A stretch of 58,910 bases of DNA from Acidobacteriota bacterium (GCA_019242475.1 JAFAVK010000100.1:1-58910), one strand, 5' to 3'; shown: positions 18,206 to 26,907, numbered from the stretch's first letter. The notes: generated by a model not told the origin, from the letters alone. Program-made: numbers and translations.

Positions 18206-18796
18206 ATGAAAATCATCTCGGTCGATTTCCAGCGCGAGTTTTCTGCCGAAGGCGGGCTGTGTTACCGCCCGCGCCCGTGTGTCCCCTTTATCAAGGATCT
18301 CCTCGTCCCTTTCGTGCGTGGGCGCGGCCACAAGGTGGCCGAGATCATCTCCGATTACCGGCTCCCGCGTCAGGGCGGCGGCTTCCACGCGTGCGTGCCG
18401 GGGACGTGGGGCTACGAGTCCGAAGTCCCGGCCGATGTCAAAGACGGGCGCGTGTGGGTGAAAGCCTTCAGCTCGCCGGTGTGGGTGCGCGAGCATGGCG
18501 GAGACCCACGTCGGGAGCCGGGGCTTCCTTACCCCGACCACCGCGCATTTAGCGAGTGGCTCAAAGCGACGGTCGGCACGCCGGAGGATGACGCGGAGGT
18601 GATTTTGATCGGGCTGACGGTGGATGGCTGCGTGCTGTCGGCGTTGCAGGAGCTGCGGTATATAGGCTATCGCGTCAGAGTCCTGGCCGAGGCGGTCGAT
18701 ACCTATTCGGGCGACGCCGGGGAGAAGGAGTTCCTCCTGGCGAAGGTGATACCTTACTGGGGACGGCCCGTCGCCTGGGGCCAGCTAAACCCGTAA
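18206..18796 (+). CDS. Isochorismatase-like cysteine hydrolase
   Basis: 196 residues of the isochorismatase/cysteine hydrolase superfamily. The catalytic Asp is in IISVDFQREF near the N-terminus and the nucleophile Cys is in GLTVDGCVLSALQELRYIGYRV. The middle has GTWGYESEVPADV, like the family's PGTxG segment. The start at 18206 puts the first strand at the family's usual place; an ATG nine codons upstream is possible and neither has a clear ribosome-binding site. These enzymes cleave C-N or C-O bonds (nicotinamidase, isochorismatase, others); the substrate cannot be predicted. No operon partner is evident. Confidence 0.85.
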   Translation: MKIISVDFQREFSAEGGLCYRPRPCVPFIKDLLVPFVRGRGHKVAEIISDYRLPRQGGGFHACVPGTWGYESEVPADVKDGRVWVKAFSSPVWVREHGGDPRREPGLPYPDHRAFSEWLKATVGTPEDDAEVILIGLTVDGCVLSALQELRYIGYRVRVLAEAVDTYSGDAGEKEFLLAKVIPYWGRPVAWGQLNP

Positions 18797-18870
18797 GCCT
18801 TGGGGCCGGGCGGCGGGTGACGCCCACGTCAGCCTGCTACGTGTCTATGGAGATGAGAGAGCAAAGGACA

Positions 18871-19236
18871 ATGCCGTCGCCCTACGTGCCGACGCTCTTC
18901 CTCCTGCTGCTGTTGTTAATCCGCGGCGTCGGCGTTGGCGTCCTCACGGCGCACGGCGCCGGGCCGGCCGCGCTGGATTACCTCTACCGTTTGGGGCTGC
19001 TGTGGTCGCTCGTCTGGTGGCTCGGGGCCGACGGCCGGAGGCGCGGGGTGCGGCCCTTCTATTGCCTCGGCATGCTGACGCTGGTCGGAGGTCTCATCCT
19101 CCTGCCGTACCACCTGTTTAAGACGCGCGGGGCCGCGGGACTCCTGCTTATCCTGGCCTACTTCGGGGCGCTGATCGGCAGTTGGGTCGTGTCGTTAGTG
19201 GTGTACGCGGCCTGCGGCGGACGATTCGGCTACTGA
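18871..19236 (+). CDS. Small integral membrane protein, unknown function
   Basis: 121 residues from the ATG at 18871; earlier in-frame ATGs at 18847 and 18853 are alternatives with no better ribosome-binding site. Four hydrophobic helices are visible (YVPTLFLLLLLLIRGVGVGV; YLYRLGLLWSLVWWLG; FYCLGMLTLVGGLILL; LLLILAYFGALIGSWVVSLV) with basic residues in the loops. No known family is recognised. The gene ends just before a strong bidirectional terminator shared with sdhB. Confidence 0.65.
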   Translation: MPSPYVPTLFLLLLLLIRGVGVGVLTAHGAGPAALDYLYRLGLLWSLVWWLGADGRRRGVRPFYCLGMLTLVGGLILLPYHLFKTRGAAGLLLILAYFGALIGSWVVSLVVYAACGGRFGY

Positions 19237-19263
19237 CGAGGCGCCGTTCATCAGTCGGTCGAT

Positions 19264-19314
19264 AAACTGAAGCGGCGCGCCCCGGCTCTCGACCGGGGCG
19301 CGCCGCTTCAGTTT
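19264..19314. terminator. Strong bidirectional terminator between membrane gene and sdhB
   Basis: Perfect 22-bp stem (19264-19285 / 19293-19314), 7-base loop, bounded by AAACTGA and TCAGTTT. It separates convergent genes ending at 19236 (plus) and 19335 (minus). Confidence 0.8.
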
Positions 19315-19334
19315 CCGGCCGGCCGACTACCGCC

Positions 19335-20132
19335 CTATTTCCGGAGCCAGCCGAAGAGGCCGTGGAGCACGGTCTCGCGGTTCTCCTCATAGATGGCTTT
19401 GGTGAGCGGGAGCGACATCGGGCAGGCGCGGACGCAGTTCTGCGCGTTGCCGCAGTTGGTGATGCCGTCGTCGCCGGTGATGGCCGAGAGCCTGTCGTCG
19501 CGCGACATCTTGCCCGACGGGTGCATGTTCATCAGGCGCACCTGCGCGATGGCCTGCGGGCCGATGTAGTTGCCGTCGCCGTACTGCGGGCAGGCTTCGA
19601 GGCAGCAGCCGCAGGTCATGCAGCGCGAGTAGGCGTAGCGCTCGGCCACGTCCTCCTGCGACATGCGCGGCCCCGGCCCGAGGTCGTACGAGCCGTCGAT
19701 CTCGATCCACGCCTTGACGCGCTTGAGGTGGTCGAACATCTCGGAGCGGTCAACGACGAGGTCGCGCACGTTGGGGAACTTCGACATCGGCTCCAGCGTG
19801 ATCGGGCTGTGCGGGTCGAGGTTGTCCACGAGCGCCGAGCAGGACTGGCGCGCCCGCCCGTTGATGACCATCGTGCAGATGCCGCAGACCTGTTCGAGAC
19901 AGTTCATCTCCCAGACGGGCGGCGTCGTCCGCTGGCCGTCGCGCGTGACCGGGTTCTTCCTGATCTCCATCAGGCAGGAGATGATGTTGAGGTTCGGCCG
20001 GTAGGGGAGCGCGAACTCCTCCCAGCGCGCCGGCCCGTCCTGCCGGTCACGCCGGCGGATGCGCAGGACGACCTCCCGCGGCGGGTTCCTCAAGCCTTGA
20101 TGGTGCTCTTCGGCGTTCGTGTTTGCGCTCAT
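19335..20132 (-). CDS. sdhB: Succinate dehydrogenase iron-sulfur subunit
   Basis: 265 residues from the ATG at 20132. Carries the three Fe-S clusters that pass electrons from the flavin to quinone. The [2Fe-2S] motif is CLEQVCGICTMVINGRARQSC; the [4Fe-4S] motif is CMTCGCCLEACP; the [3Fe-4S] motif is CGNAQNCVRACP. The ATG overlaps the stop of the preceding Uma2 remnant (ATGA), so translation may be coupled to it. The frame upstream of 20132 belongs to that remnant's DNA. Last gene of the sdh operon, followed by a strong terminator. Confidence 0.95.
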   Translation of the reverse strand: MSANTNAEEHHQGLRNPPREVVLRIRRRDRQDGPARWEEFALPYRPNLNIISCLMEIRKNPVTRDGQRTTPPVWEMNCLEQVCGICTMVINGRARQSCSALVDNLDPHSPITLEPMSKFPNVRDLVVDRSEMFDHLKRVKAWIEIDGSYDLGPGPRMSQEDVAERYAYSRCMTCGCCLEACPQYGDGNYIGPQAIAQVRLMNMHPSGKMSRDDRLSAITGDDGITNCGNAQNCVRACPMSLPLTKAIYEENRETVLHGLFGWLRK

Positions 20133-20476
20133 GAGTTGAAATCCACCTTGTCGTAGACTGCGCCCAGATTCAACGTGCATTCGATTGACGAAAGAGTCAG
20201 AGAACTTTCAAGTCCTGCCGCTTCCGTTAAACGGTAGAAAAACTTCTGTGACTCTTGGAGTCGGACTTTCATTTCAGTCGGCAGCACGTCACATTGACGG
20301 CCGCGCAACTGGACATTAAGTTCCGCAGTTAGGCTTGAGACGATTCTGATGTGGTTGATGCTGCCGCCGGTCATCGGGTAGACACCTCCGTCGAGATACT
20401 CGCTCCTGGTTTCCGCTAACCTCTCGGCGGCGAGGTACTCTTCGGGCGTCACGTGTGTGACCGTCAGCGTTGACAT
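20129..20476 (-). pseudogene. Uma2-family endonuclease remnant with internal deletion
   Basis: 115 residues with the N-terminus of Uma2 (DUF820) proteins (TPEEYLAAERLAETRSEYLDGG, then MTGGSINHIRIVSSLTAEL) joined directly to what looks like their C-terminus (FYRLTEAAGL, SIECTLNLGAVYDKVDF). Intact members are about 190 residues; the missing middle holds the PD-(D/E)xK catalytic strands. Yet the frame is open, AGGTGA lies well before the ATG at 20476, and the stop overlaps the sdhB start. It lies 34 bp after sdhA within the operon. Likely inactive as a nuclease; it may persist because it couples translation. Confidence 0.75.
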
Positions 20477-20510
20477 GGATTTCACCTAAATCGGGCGTCG
20501 GTTTAACCCC

Positions 20511-22520
20511 TCACTGTTTCTCGGTCTTACCCCCTGCTTCGTCAATCGAGTCACCGCGCTCGGGGCGCGGGGTGACTTCGCCGGAGACGGCGCCGTCCAC
20601 GGCCTCCTTCTTCTGCCCCCACGTCGCGGGGCCGGAGGTGTCCGCGGGCTTCAGCTCCGAGCCGGGGGTGGGCACCTGCGCGGCGCCCTCCTTCGTGGGC
20701 GACTGCTCGGCCTGGCCGCCCGCGGCGGCCTGCGCCTTCTGCTTGCCCTTCGTGTAATCGCGCTTGCGCGGCTCTAGTAAACCGATGTCAACCGCCTCCC
20801 AGGAGAAGACCGGCCCCTCGCCGGAGAACTCGGCGATGGTCGTCTTGAGGAAGTGCTCGTCGTCGCGGTTGGGGAAGTCGGGCTTGTAGTGCGCGCCGCG
20901 CGACTCGTTGCGGTTGAGGGCGCCGAGCGTGATGACGCGCGCCAGTTGCAGCATGTTGTGGAGCTGGCGCGCGTGCGGCAGCGCGTGCGTCGCCCACATA
21001 TTCGAGTCGTTCAGGGAGATGTGCCGGTAGCGGTCGATCAGCTCCAGCAGCTTCTCGTCGGTCGCCTTCAGCTTGTCGTTGTAGCGGAGGACCGTCACGT
21101 TGTCCGTCATCCACTTGCCCATCTCGTCGTGGATGACGTACTGGTTCTCCGCGCCCGTCTGCTTCAGAAGCCCCGCGTTGATCTCCTGCTGCCGCTTCAG
21201 CTCGTCGTCGTAAATCTTCGACCCGTCGGCGCCGTTGCGCTCGACGTTCCTGGCGAACTCGACGGCGGCCGGCGCGGCGATGAAGCCGCCGTAGACGCAA
21301 CTGACGAGCGAGTTCGCGCCCAGGCGGTTCGCGCCGTGGATGGAGTAGTCGCACTCGCCCGCGGCGAGCAGCCCCGGAATGTTCGTCCGCTGCTCGAAGT
21401 CAACCCACAGCCCGCCCATCGAGTAGTGCACGCCGGGGAAGATGCGCATCGGGACGTGGCGCGGGTCGTCGCCGACGAACATCTCGTAGATTTCCAGGAT
21501 GGCGCCGAGCTTGCGGTCTAAGGTCTCGGCCGGGATGTGCGTCAAATCCAGGTAGACCTGGTTCTCGCCGAAGACGCCGTAGCCGTCCAGGCAGACCTGG
21601 AAAATCTCGCGCGTCGCGATGTCGCGCGGGACGAGGTTGCCGTAGGCCGGATACTTCTCTTCGAGGAAGTACCAGCGCTCTGACTCGGGGATGGAAGAGG
21701 GCTGCCGCTTGTCGCCCTGCGTCTTCGGCACCCACACGCGCCCGCCCTCGCCGCGCGCAGACTCCGACATCAGGCGCAGCTTGTCCTCGCCCGGAATCGA
21801 GGTCGGGTGAACCTGTATGAACTCGCCGTTGGCGTAGCGCGCGCCTTGTTGATAACACGCGGAGACGGCCGAGCCCGTGCAGACCATCGAGTTGGTTGAC
21901 TTGCCGAAGATGAGGCCGGGGCCGCCGGTCGCGATGATGACGGCGTCGGCCGGGAACGCCTTCAACTCAAGCGTCGCGCGCTCCATCGCCACCAGGCCGC
22001 GGCAGACGCCGTGGCCGTCCTGGATGAGCGAGAGCATCTCCCAGTGCTCGTACTTTTTGACCTTGCCGGTGGCCTCGTGGCGGCGCACCTGCTCGTCGAG
22101 CGCGTAGAGAAGCTGCTGGCCGGTCGAAGCGCCCGCGAAGGCGGTGCGGTGGTGGAGCGTCCCGCCGAAACGTCGGAAGTCGAGAAGCCCTTCGGGCGTG
22201 CGCGAGAAGGGGACGCCCATGCGGTCGAAGAGGTAGATGATCGAGGGCGCCATCTCGCACATCTTCTGCACGGGCGGCTGGTTGGCGAGGAAGTCGCCGC
22301 CGTAGACCGTGTCGTCGAAGTGCTTCCAAGGGCTGTCGCCCTCGCCCTTCGTGTTGACCGCGCCGTTGATGCCGCCCTGCGCGCAGACCGAGTGCGAGCG
22401 CTTGACGGGCACCACCGAGAAGAGGTCAACCGAGTGACCCGCCTCCGCGATCTTCATCGCGGCCGCGAGGCCCGCGAGGCCGCCGCCGACGATGGCTATC
22501 CTGATGCCGTTGTTTGCCAT
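20511..22520 (-). CDS. sdhA: Succinate dehydrogenase flavoprotein subunit
   Basis: 669 residues. Oxidises succinate to fumarate with covalently bound FAD. The dinucleotide-binding motif is IVGGGLAGLAAAMKIA; the flavin-linking segment is in KRSHSVCAQGGINGA; substrate-site motifs include HPTSIPGEDKL, SARGEGGRVW, MGGLWVDF and GANRLGANSLVSCVYGG. Like Bacillus and Wolinella homologues it pairs with a single membrane subunit. About 70 C-terminal residues (after the KRDYTKGK segment) form a Gly/Pro/Glu-rich low-complexity tail beyond the usual end. Middle of the operon, 12 bp after sdhC. Confidence 0.96.
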   Translation of the reverse strand: MANNGIRIAIVGGGLAGLAAAMKIAEAGHSVDLFSVVPVKRSHSVCAQGGINGAVNTKGEGDSPWKHFDDTVYGGDFLANQPPVQKMCEMAPSIIYLFDRMGVPFSRTPEGLLDFRRFGGTLHHRTAFAGASTGQQLLYALDEQVRRHEATGKVKKYEHWEMLSLIQDGHGVCRGLVAMERATLELKAFPADAVIIATGGPGLIFGKSTNSMVCTGSAVSACYQQGARYANGEFIQVHPTSIPGEDKLRLMSESARGEGGRVWVPKTQGDKRQPSSIPESERWYFLEEKYPAYGNLVPRDIATREIFQVCLDGYGVFGENQVYLDLTHIPAETLDRKLGAILEIYEMFVGDDPRHVPMRIFPGVHYSMGGLWVDFEQRTNIPGLLAAGECDYSIHGANRLGANSLVSCVYGGFIAAPAAVEFARNVERNGADGSKIYDDELKRQQEINAGLLKQTGAENQYVIHDEMGKWMTDNVTVLRYNDKLKATDEKLLELIDRYRHISLNDSNMWATHALPHARQLHNMLQLARVITLGALNRNESRGAHYKPDFPNRDDEHFLKTTIAEFSGEGPVFSWEAVDIGLLEPRKRDYTKGKQKAQAAAGGQAEQSPTKEGAAQVPTPGSELKPADTSGPATWGQKKEAVDGAVSGEVTPRPERGDSIDEAGGKTEKQ

Positions 22521-22532
22521 TGTGTCCGAGTC

Positions 22533-23213
22533 CTAAGATGCGAGTCCGATCAGTCCGAGGAGTCCGCCCGGGCGGATGAAGGCCACCTGCGCGTTGAGGC
22601 CGACGGCGAGGAGCAGCAGGCCGACGGCGATGCAGGCGTAGCCGGCCATCCGCTGCGCGCGCTCGCCGATGACGATGCCCCAGTCCACCGCGAAGAGCCA
22701 GAGCCCGTTCGCCAGGTGCCAGACGGTCGCCGTGATGCCGACGACGTAGACGGCGAAGATGGCCCAGTTGGCGAACTCACGGCTGACGATGTCGAAAGCC
22801 TGATTCGGGTGGTCGGCGACCGACAGCTCGTTGAGGCCGGGGATGAGCCCGAAGCGGAAGTTCAGCACGTGGAACGTGATGAAGAAGAAGAGGATGATGC
22901 CCGTCACGCGCTGGATGGTGTAGAACCAGTTGCGCGGGTACGGGTACGCGACGTTGTTCGGCCGCATCTCCCAGGTGATGAAGAGGCCGTAGACGGCGTG
23001 GTAGATGAGCGGGAGGAAGATGCCGCCGATCTCGACGAAGATGACGTAGGGGATCGACTGGAGGTCTCGCACCGCGTTGTTGAAGTCGGCCGCGCCGGTC
23101 ATCGCCTTCGAGTTGGTGTAGAAGTGCTCCAGCAGGAAGACGCCGAGCGGGAGGATGCCCGTCAGCTGGTGAAGCTTCCGGAAAACGAACGTACTGCTCA
23201 GACGGACGGCCAT
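22533..23213 (-). CDS. sdhC: Succinate dehydrogenase cytochrome b558-type membrane subunit
   Basis: 226-residue, five-helix membrane anchor of the type found in Bacillus and Wolinella enzymes (one fused subunit, not separate SdhC/SdhD). Candidate haem-ligand His residues sit in LGVFLLEHFYTN, LIYHAVYGLFITWEM, FFFITFHVLNFRFG and TVWHLANGLWLFAVDWG. It anchors SdhAB to the inner membrane and passes electrons to quinone. First gene of the operon; GGAGAGG lies upstream of the ATG. Confidence 0.93.
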   Translation of the reverse strand: MAVRLSSTFVFRKLHQLTGILPLGVFLLEHFYTNSKAMTGAADFNNAVRDLQSIPYVIFVEIGGIFLPLIYHAVYGLFITWEMRPNNVAYPYPRNWFYTIQRVTGIILFFFITFHVLNFRFGLIPGLNELSVADHPNQAFDIVSREFANWAIFAVYVVGITATVWHLANGLWLFAVDWGIVIGERAQRMAGYACIAVGLLLLAVGLNAQVAFIRPGGLLGLIGLAS

Positions 23214-23321
23214 GTCAGAGTGCCTCTCCTTCGCAGCTTGCGCGCCGCAGCGTTGTGACTTTGTTGTCTGGTAGGTCGGCCATGATTATAACGACGCGAC
23301 GCGGAAAAGCAATCGCGCGCG

Positions 23322-23954
23322 CTAACGCGCCACGTAGAGCCAAAGGACGGCGGCCAGCGCCAACGCCGGCGCCAGCATGACGACCCCCGCGGCGACGTAC
23401 GCGGCCGCGCTCGCCGCGGCCCAGAGGGCGAACGAGACCTTATCGTCCCGCGTCGCCCGCGCCTCCCCCCCGTCCAGCTTGAGCCTCCGCCGCAGCTCGC
23501 CGACCCGCCGCGCGAGTATCGACTCGTCCCACACGTCGCCGTAGAGGTTCGAGCTGTGCCGGCCGCGCACGAACGCGCGGTAGACGGCGCGCGGGAAGAG
23601 GAAGAGCCCGCAGGCGAAGCCGAGCAGATCCAACAGCCACCCGACCCAGTAGCGCCGGAGGCCGCCCGCCACCTCCCACGCCGAAATCTCGAACTCGCCG
23701 CGCCAAGTCGTCGGGTACTCGGTCAGGACGTGGTGCAGGTCGTGGAACCTGACGGCCCGCCTCCGCCCCTCGGTGTTCGGGAAGGCGAGAGGGATGCGCC
23801 AGAGCTTCAATTTCACCCATGCGTCGTGATAGCCGCCGTCCTCCCCGAGCCCGCCCAGGGCGAACAGCCGCGCCCGCGCCTCGCCGAGCGTGAGCCCGGG
23901 CGCGAAGCGCTCGCCCCCGCCCCGCCCCCGCGCCGATGTCAGTTGTTGGGCCAT
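23322..23954 (-). CDS. Membrane-associated protein with COQ4-like HDxxHx11E motif
   Basis: 210 residues. Residues 71-87 (HDLHHVLTEYPTTWRGE) fit exactly the HD-x2-H-x11-E metal motif of COQ4 proteins, the ubiquinone-synthesis factor. The following EISAWEVAGG also fits. Unlike plain COQ4, it has two hydrophobic segments: one about 98-120 (WLLDLLGFACGLFLF) and one at the C-terminus (ALWAAASAAAYVAAGVVMLAPALALAAVLWLYV). It lies downstream of the sdhC promoter region on the opposite side of a gap from the LysR gene. A role near quinone chemistry is possible, but specific function is inference. Confidence 0.6.
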   Translation of the reverse strand: MAQQLTSARGRGGGERFAPGLTLGEARARLFALGGLGEDGGYHDAWVKLKLWRIPLAFPNTEGRRRAVRFHDLHHVLTEYPTTWRGEFEISAWEVAGGLRRYWVGWLLDLLGFACGLFLFPRAVYRAFVRGRHSSNLYGDVWDESILARRVGELRRRLKLDGGEARATRDDKVSFALWAAASAAAYVAAGVVMLAPALALAAVLWLYVAR

Positions 23955-24011
23955 CCGGCCTACTCCAATGACTCGTATTTTAGCTCTGCGCGGTTATAAG
24001 ATAAAATGAAA

Positions 24012-24028
24012 AATATTGGACAAATATT
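24012..24028. promoter_or_regulatory. LysR-type T-N11-A box upstream of the LysR gene
   Basis: AATATT-N5-AATATT palindrome in an AT-rich stretch, containing a perfect T-N11-A (24014-24026) centred about 60 bp before the LysR start. This fits autoregulation or control of the divergent gene ending its promoter here (COQ4-like). Assigned by motif only. Confidence 0.5.
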
Positions 24029-24081
24029 TGAGAGATTCTTATAATAACGAAGAAAAGTCAGTTGTCTAAGGAGTGTTTCAA

Positions 24082-24978
24082 ATGCAAATCGAAACGCTGA
24101 AAATCTTCTGCGACCTTGTCGAGACGAAAAGCTTCTCGCAGGCCGCCGAGCGCAACTTCGTCACGCAGTCGGCCGTCAGCCAGCAGGTGCGCGGGCTGGA
24201 GGGCAAGTTCAAGCGGCGGCTCCTTGAACGCGTCCGCGGCAGGCGCGAGCTGCACCTGACGCAGGAGGGCGAGGCTTTCTACGAGGCGAGCCGCGAGGTC
24301 TTGCAGGCTTACGGGCGGCTTAACGAGAGCATGCGCCAGTTGTCGGGAACGGTCGAGGGGACTGTGCGTGTCGCGACCGTGTACAGCGTCGGGCTGCACG
24401 AGCTGCCGCCAGTCGTGCGCGAGTTCATGGCGCTCTACCCGGGCGCCAAGATCGACCTCGAATACAGCCGCACCACCCGCGTCGTGCGCGACGTGCTGGG
24501 CGGAGCCGTAGACCTCGGCGTCGTCGCCTACCCCGAGAAGCGGCGCGGGCTTGAGGTCGTGCCTTTGGGCGGCGACCGCCTCGTCTTCATCTGCCGCCCG
24601 GAGCACCCGCTCGCGCGGCGCAAGAAGCTGCGCGCGTCAGACCTCCAGGGGCAGAACTTCATCCACTTCGAGCGCGACATCCCGACCCGCCGCGCCACCG
24701 ACCGCATCCTGCGCGCGCACAACGTCTCTGTCCACCGCGTCGCCGAGTTCGACAACATCGAGACGATCAAGCGCGCCGTCGAAGTCGGCCTCGGCGTGGC
24801 CGTCGTCCCCCGCCCGTCGGTTTTAGACGAGAGGCGCTCGGGGCAGCTCGCCGTCGTCCCTTTGGCCGAGCCGGAGTGGGAGCGCGCCGTCGGCGTCGTC
24901 TACCGCAGCGACCGCGCGCTCTCGACGGCCGCGCGGAAGTTCGTCGAGCTGCTCCAGCGTCACGGCGCGCAAGGATGA
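24082..24978 (+). CDS. LysR-family transcriptional regulator
   Basis: 298 residues from the ATG at 24082, with AAGGAG eight bases upstream. The N-terminal winged helix (MQIETLKIFCDLVETKSFSQAAERNFVTQSAVSQQVRGLE) is typical; residues about 90-290 are the periplasmic-binding-like effector domain. The domain style (LYPGAKIDLEYSRTTRVVRDVLGG, DLGVVAYPEKRRG) is like the CysB/CbbR-type group that reads metabolic state. Its stop overlaps the next gene's start (ATGA), so it heads a three-gene run with a kinase and an amidase. Confidence 0.92.
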   Translation: MQIETLKIFCDLVETKSFSQAAERNFVTQSAVSQQVRGLEGKFKRRLLERVRGRRELHLTQEGEAFYEASREVLQAYGRLNESMRQLSGTVEGTVRVATVYSVGLHELPPVVREFMALYPGAKIDLEYSRTTRVVRDVLGGAVDLGVVAYPEKRRGLEVVPLGGDRLVFICRPEHPLARRKKLRASDLQGQNFIHFERDIPTRRATDRILRAHNVSVHRVAEFDNIETIKRAVEVGLGVAVVPRPSVLDERRSGQLAVVPLAEPEWERAVGVVYRSDRALSTAARKFVELLQRHGAQG

Positions 24979-25481
24979 GGCGGGTGCTGGTCATCGGCTC
25001 GGGCGGCGCGGGCAAGTCCACGTTCGCGCGCCGGCTGGCCGAAAGGCTCGGGCTCCCCGTCATACACCTCGACCGCGTCTACTGGCGCGCGGGCTGGGTC
25101 GAGCCGCCGAAGGACGAGTGGCGCCGCACGGTCGAGGAGCTGTGCGCGGGCGACTCTTGGGTGATGGATGGTAACTACTCGGGCACGCTTGATGTCAGAC
25201 TCGAAGCCTGCGACGCGGTCATCTTCCTCGACCTGCCGCGGACGGTCTGCACGTGGCGCGTCATCAAGCGCGGGCTGAAGTACAGGGGCAAGAGCCGCCC
25301 GGACATGGCCGAGGGCTGTCACGAGCAGGTTAATATGGAGTTCCTGCTCTGGGTCTGGAACTACCCGCGCCGCAGCCGACCGAAGGTACTCGCGCGGGTC
25401 GGAGCACTTTCCGAAAGCAAGCGGATTTACAGATTGCGTTCGAGTGCGGAGGCCGAGAGGTTTCTCGCCGAGGTCAAATGA
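24975..25481 (+). CDS. P-loop kinase-like protein (topology-modulation/FlaR type)
   Basis: 168 residues. The start at 24975 overlaps the LysR stop by ATGA, and the P-loop (VIGSGGAGKSTFARRLAERLG) begins at residue 5, as the family requires. HLDRVYWRAGW and VMDGNYSGTLDVRLEACDAVIFLDLPR match the adenylate-kinase-related proteins annotated as topology modulation or FlaR. The ATP-binding fold is clear; the phosphate acceptor is unknown. Its stop in turn overlaps the amidase start. Confidence 0.85.
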   Translation: MRRVLVIGSGGAGKSTFARRLAERLGLPVIHLDRVYWRAGWVEPPKDEWRRTVEELCAGDSWVMDGNYSGTLDVRLEACDAVIFLDLPRTVCTWRVIKRGLKYRGKSRPDMAEGCHEQVNMEFLLWVWNYPRRSRPKVLARVGALSESKRIYRLRSSAEAERFLAEVK

Positions 25482-26887
25482 ACAGTCCCGAAGGTCAAGA
25501 ACTGACGCGTCTGTCCGCGGCCGAACTCGCACTCCGGATGCGCACGCGCAAGGTCTCTCCGGTCGAGGTGGTCGAGGCGTACCTGCGCCGTATCGAAGCC
25601 GCGAACCCGTCGCTCAACGCGGTCGTGACGCTCGCGCCCGACGCGCTCGAACGCGCGCGCGAGGCGGAGGCGGCGGTCGCACGCGGCGGCGTGTTGGGTG
25701 CGTTGCACGGCGTGCCCTTGACGTTGAAGGACACGGTTGACGTTCGCGGCGTGCGCACGGTCTGCGGCTCGCGCGTGCGCGCGGAGTACGTGGCGGAGGA
25801 GGACGCGCCGGCCGTCGCGCGTCTGCGCGCGGCGGGGGCGGTCATCCTGGGGAAGACGAACTGCCCGGAGTTCGCGCTCGACTACACGTCCGAGAATCCG
25901 GTCTTCGGGAGGACGAACAACCCGCACGACCTCGAACGCACGCCCGGCGGTTCGAGCGGCGGCTGCGCGGCGGCCGTCGCCGCGTGCATGACGGCGGGGA
26001 GTCTGGGAAGCGACCTCGCGGGCTCGATACGCATCCCCGCGCACTTCTGCGGCGTCGCCGGGTTGAAGCCGACGGCGGGGCGCGTGCCCGGCTTCGGCCA
26101 CACGCCGCCGATGTCCGGCCTGCACTCGCTCGGCGCGACGCTCGGCCCGCTCGCGCGCACGGTCGAAGATTTGGCCCTCATCTACAGCGTGCTCTCCGGC
26201 GAAAGTGTTATGCGGGAGACTTTGAAGGGGACACGCGTTGCTTTCTACATCGGTGACGATATCACCGCCGACACGCGCGCGGCGGTGGAGAGCGCGGCAC
26301 GAGCGTTGAAAGACGCCGGGCTGGAAGTTGAAGAAGACGTGCCGCCCGGCGTCGGCGAAGCGACGGAGCTGTGGCTCTCGCTCTTCGAGTACGCGACGCA
26401 GCGGTTCGTGCGCGCGGCCTACGCTGGAAGGGAAGAAGAGGCCGGGCGCGCGGCGCGCGTCGTCCTCGAACGCGCCGGGCGTTGGGGCGAGCCGCCGTTA
26501 GAGAAGATTCTCGCGGCCTGGGAGGAGCGCGACCGCGTGCGCGAGTCGCTGCTGAGGTGGATGGAGCAGACGCCGCTCTTCGTCGCGCCGGTCGGCGCGG
26601 TGCCCGCGTTCAGGCACGGGGAGTTCGGGCGGGTCGAGGTCGAGGGGCGCGGCGTCAACACGTTCCGCGCCTTCTCATACGCGCACGCGGCGAACGTCTT
26701 CGACCTGCCGGCCGCGACGGTGCCCGCGGGCCGGACGGCGGCGGGGCTGCCCGTCGGCGTGCAGGTCGTCGGCCGCCCGCGCGAGGTTTCGCGGGTGCTC
26801 GCGGCCGCGGGATTGATTGAAGAGGCGCTCGGCGGCTGGCAACCCCCGCCGGAAACTCTTTCAAATAGACGGGGCCATCCGTTATAG
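25478..26887 (+). CDS. Amidase signature-family enzyme
   Basis: 469-residue amidase related to GatA. The Ser-cisSer-Lys triad is visible: Lys in PLTLKDTVDV, and Ser residues in GGSSGGCAAAVAACM and SDLAGSIRIPAHFCG. GatA-style N-terminus (SAAELALRMRTRKVSPVEVVEAYLRRIEAANPSLNA) is present. No gatB or gatC is nearby, so a stand-alone amide hydrolase is more likely than the tRNA amidotransferase subunit. The ATG overlaps the stop of the kinase gene. Substrate not predictable. Confidence 0.9.
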   Translation: MNSPEGQELTRLSAAELALRMRTRKVSPVEVVEAYLRRIEAANPSLNAVVTLAPDALERAREAEAAVARGGVLGALHGVPLTLKDTVDVRGVRTVCGSRVRAEYVAEEDAPAVARLRAAGAVILGKTNCPEFALDYTSENPVFGRTNNPHDLERTPGGSSGGCAAAVAACMTAGSLGSDLAGSIRIPAHFCGVAGLKPTAGRVPGFGHTPPMSGLHSLGATLGPLARTVEDLALIYSVLSGESVMRETLKGTRVAFYIGDDITADTRAAVESAARALKDAGLEVEEDVPPGVGEATELWLSLFEYATQRFVRAAYAGREEEAGRAARVVLERAGRWGEPPLEKILAAWEERDRVRESLLRWMEQTPLFVAPVGAVPAFRHGEFGRVEVEGRGVNTFRAFSYAHAANVFDLPAATVPAGRTAAGLPVGVQVVGRPREVSRVLAAAGLIEEALGGWQPPPETLSNRRGHPL

Positions 26888-26907
26888 TCTCGCCCGAACC
26901 TGCCTTA

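Noticed and set aside
18043..18552. 169-codon plus-strand ORF with a hydrophobic N-terminus
   Set aside because: Most of it overlaps the cysteine hydrolase in another frame and reads as Arg/Pro-rich shadow sequence.
25478..26887. Amidase as GatA of the tRNA amidotransferase
   Set aside because: No gatB or gatC beside it, and it is coupled to a LysR/kinase unit instead.
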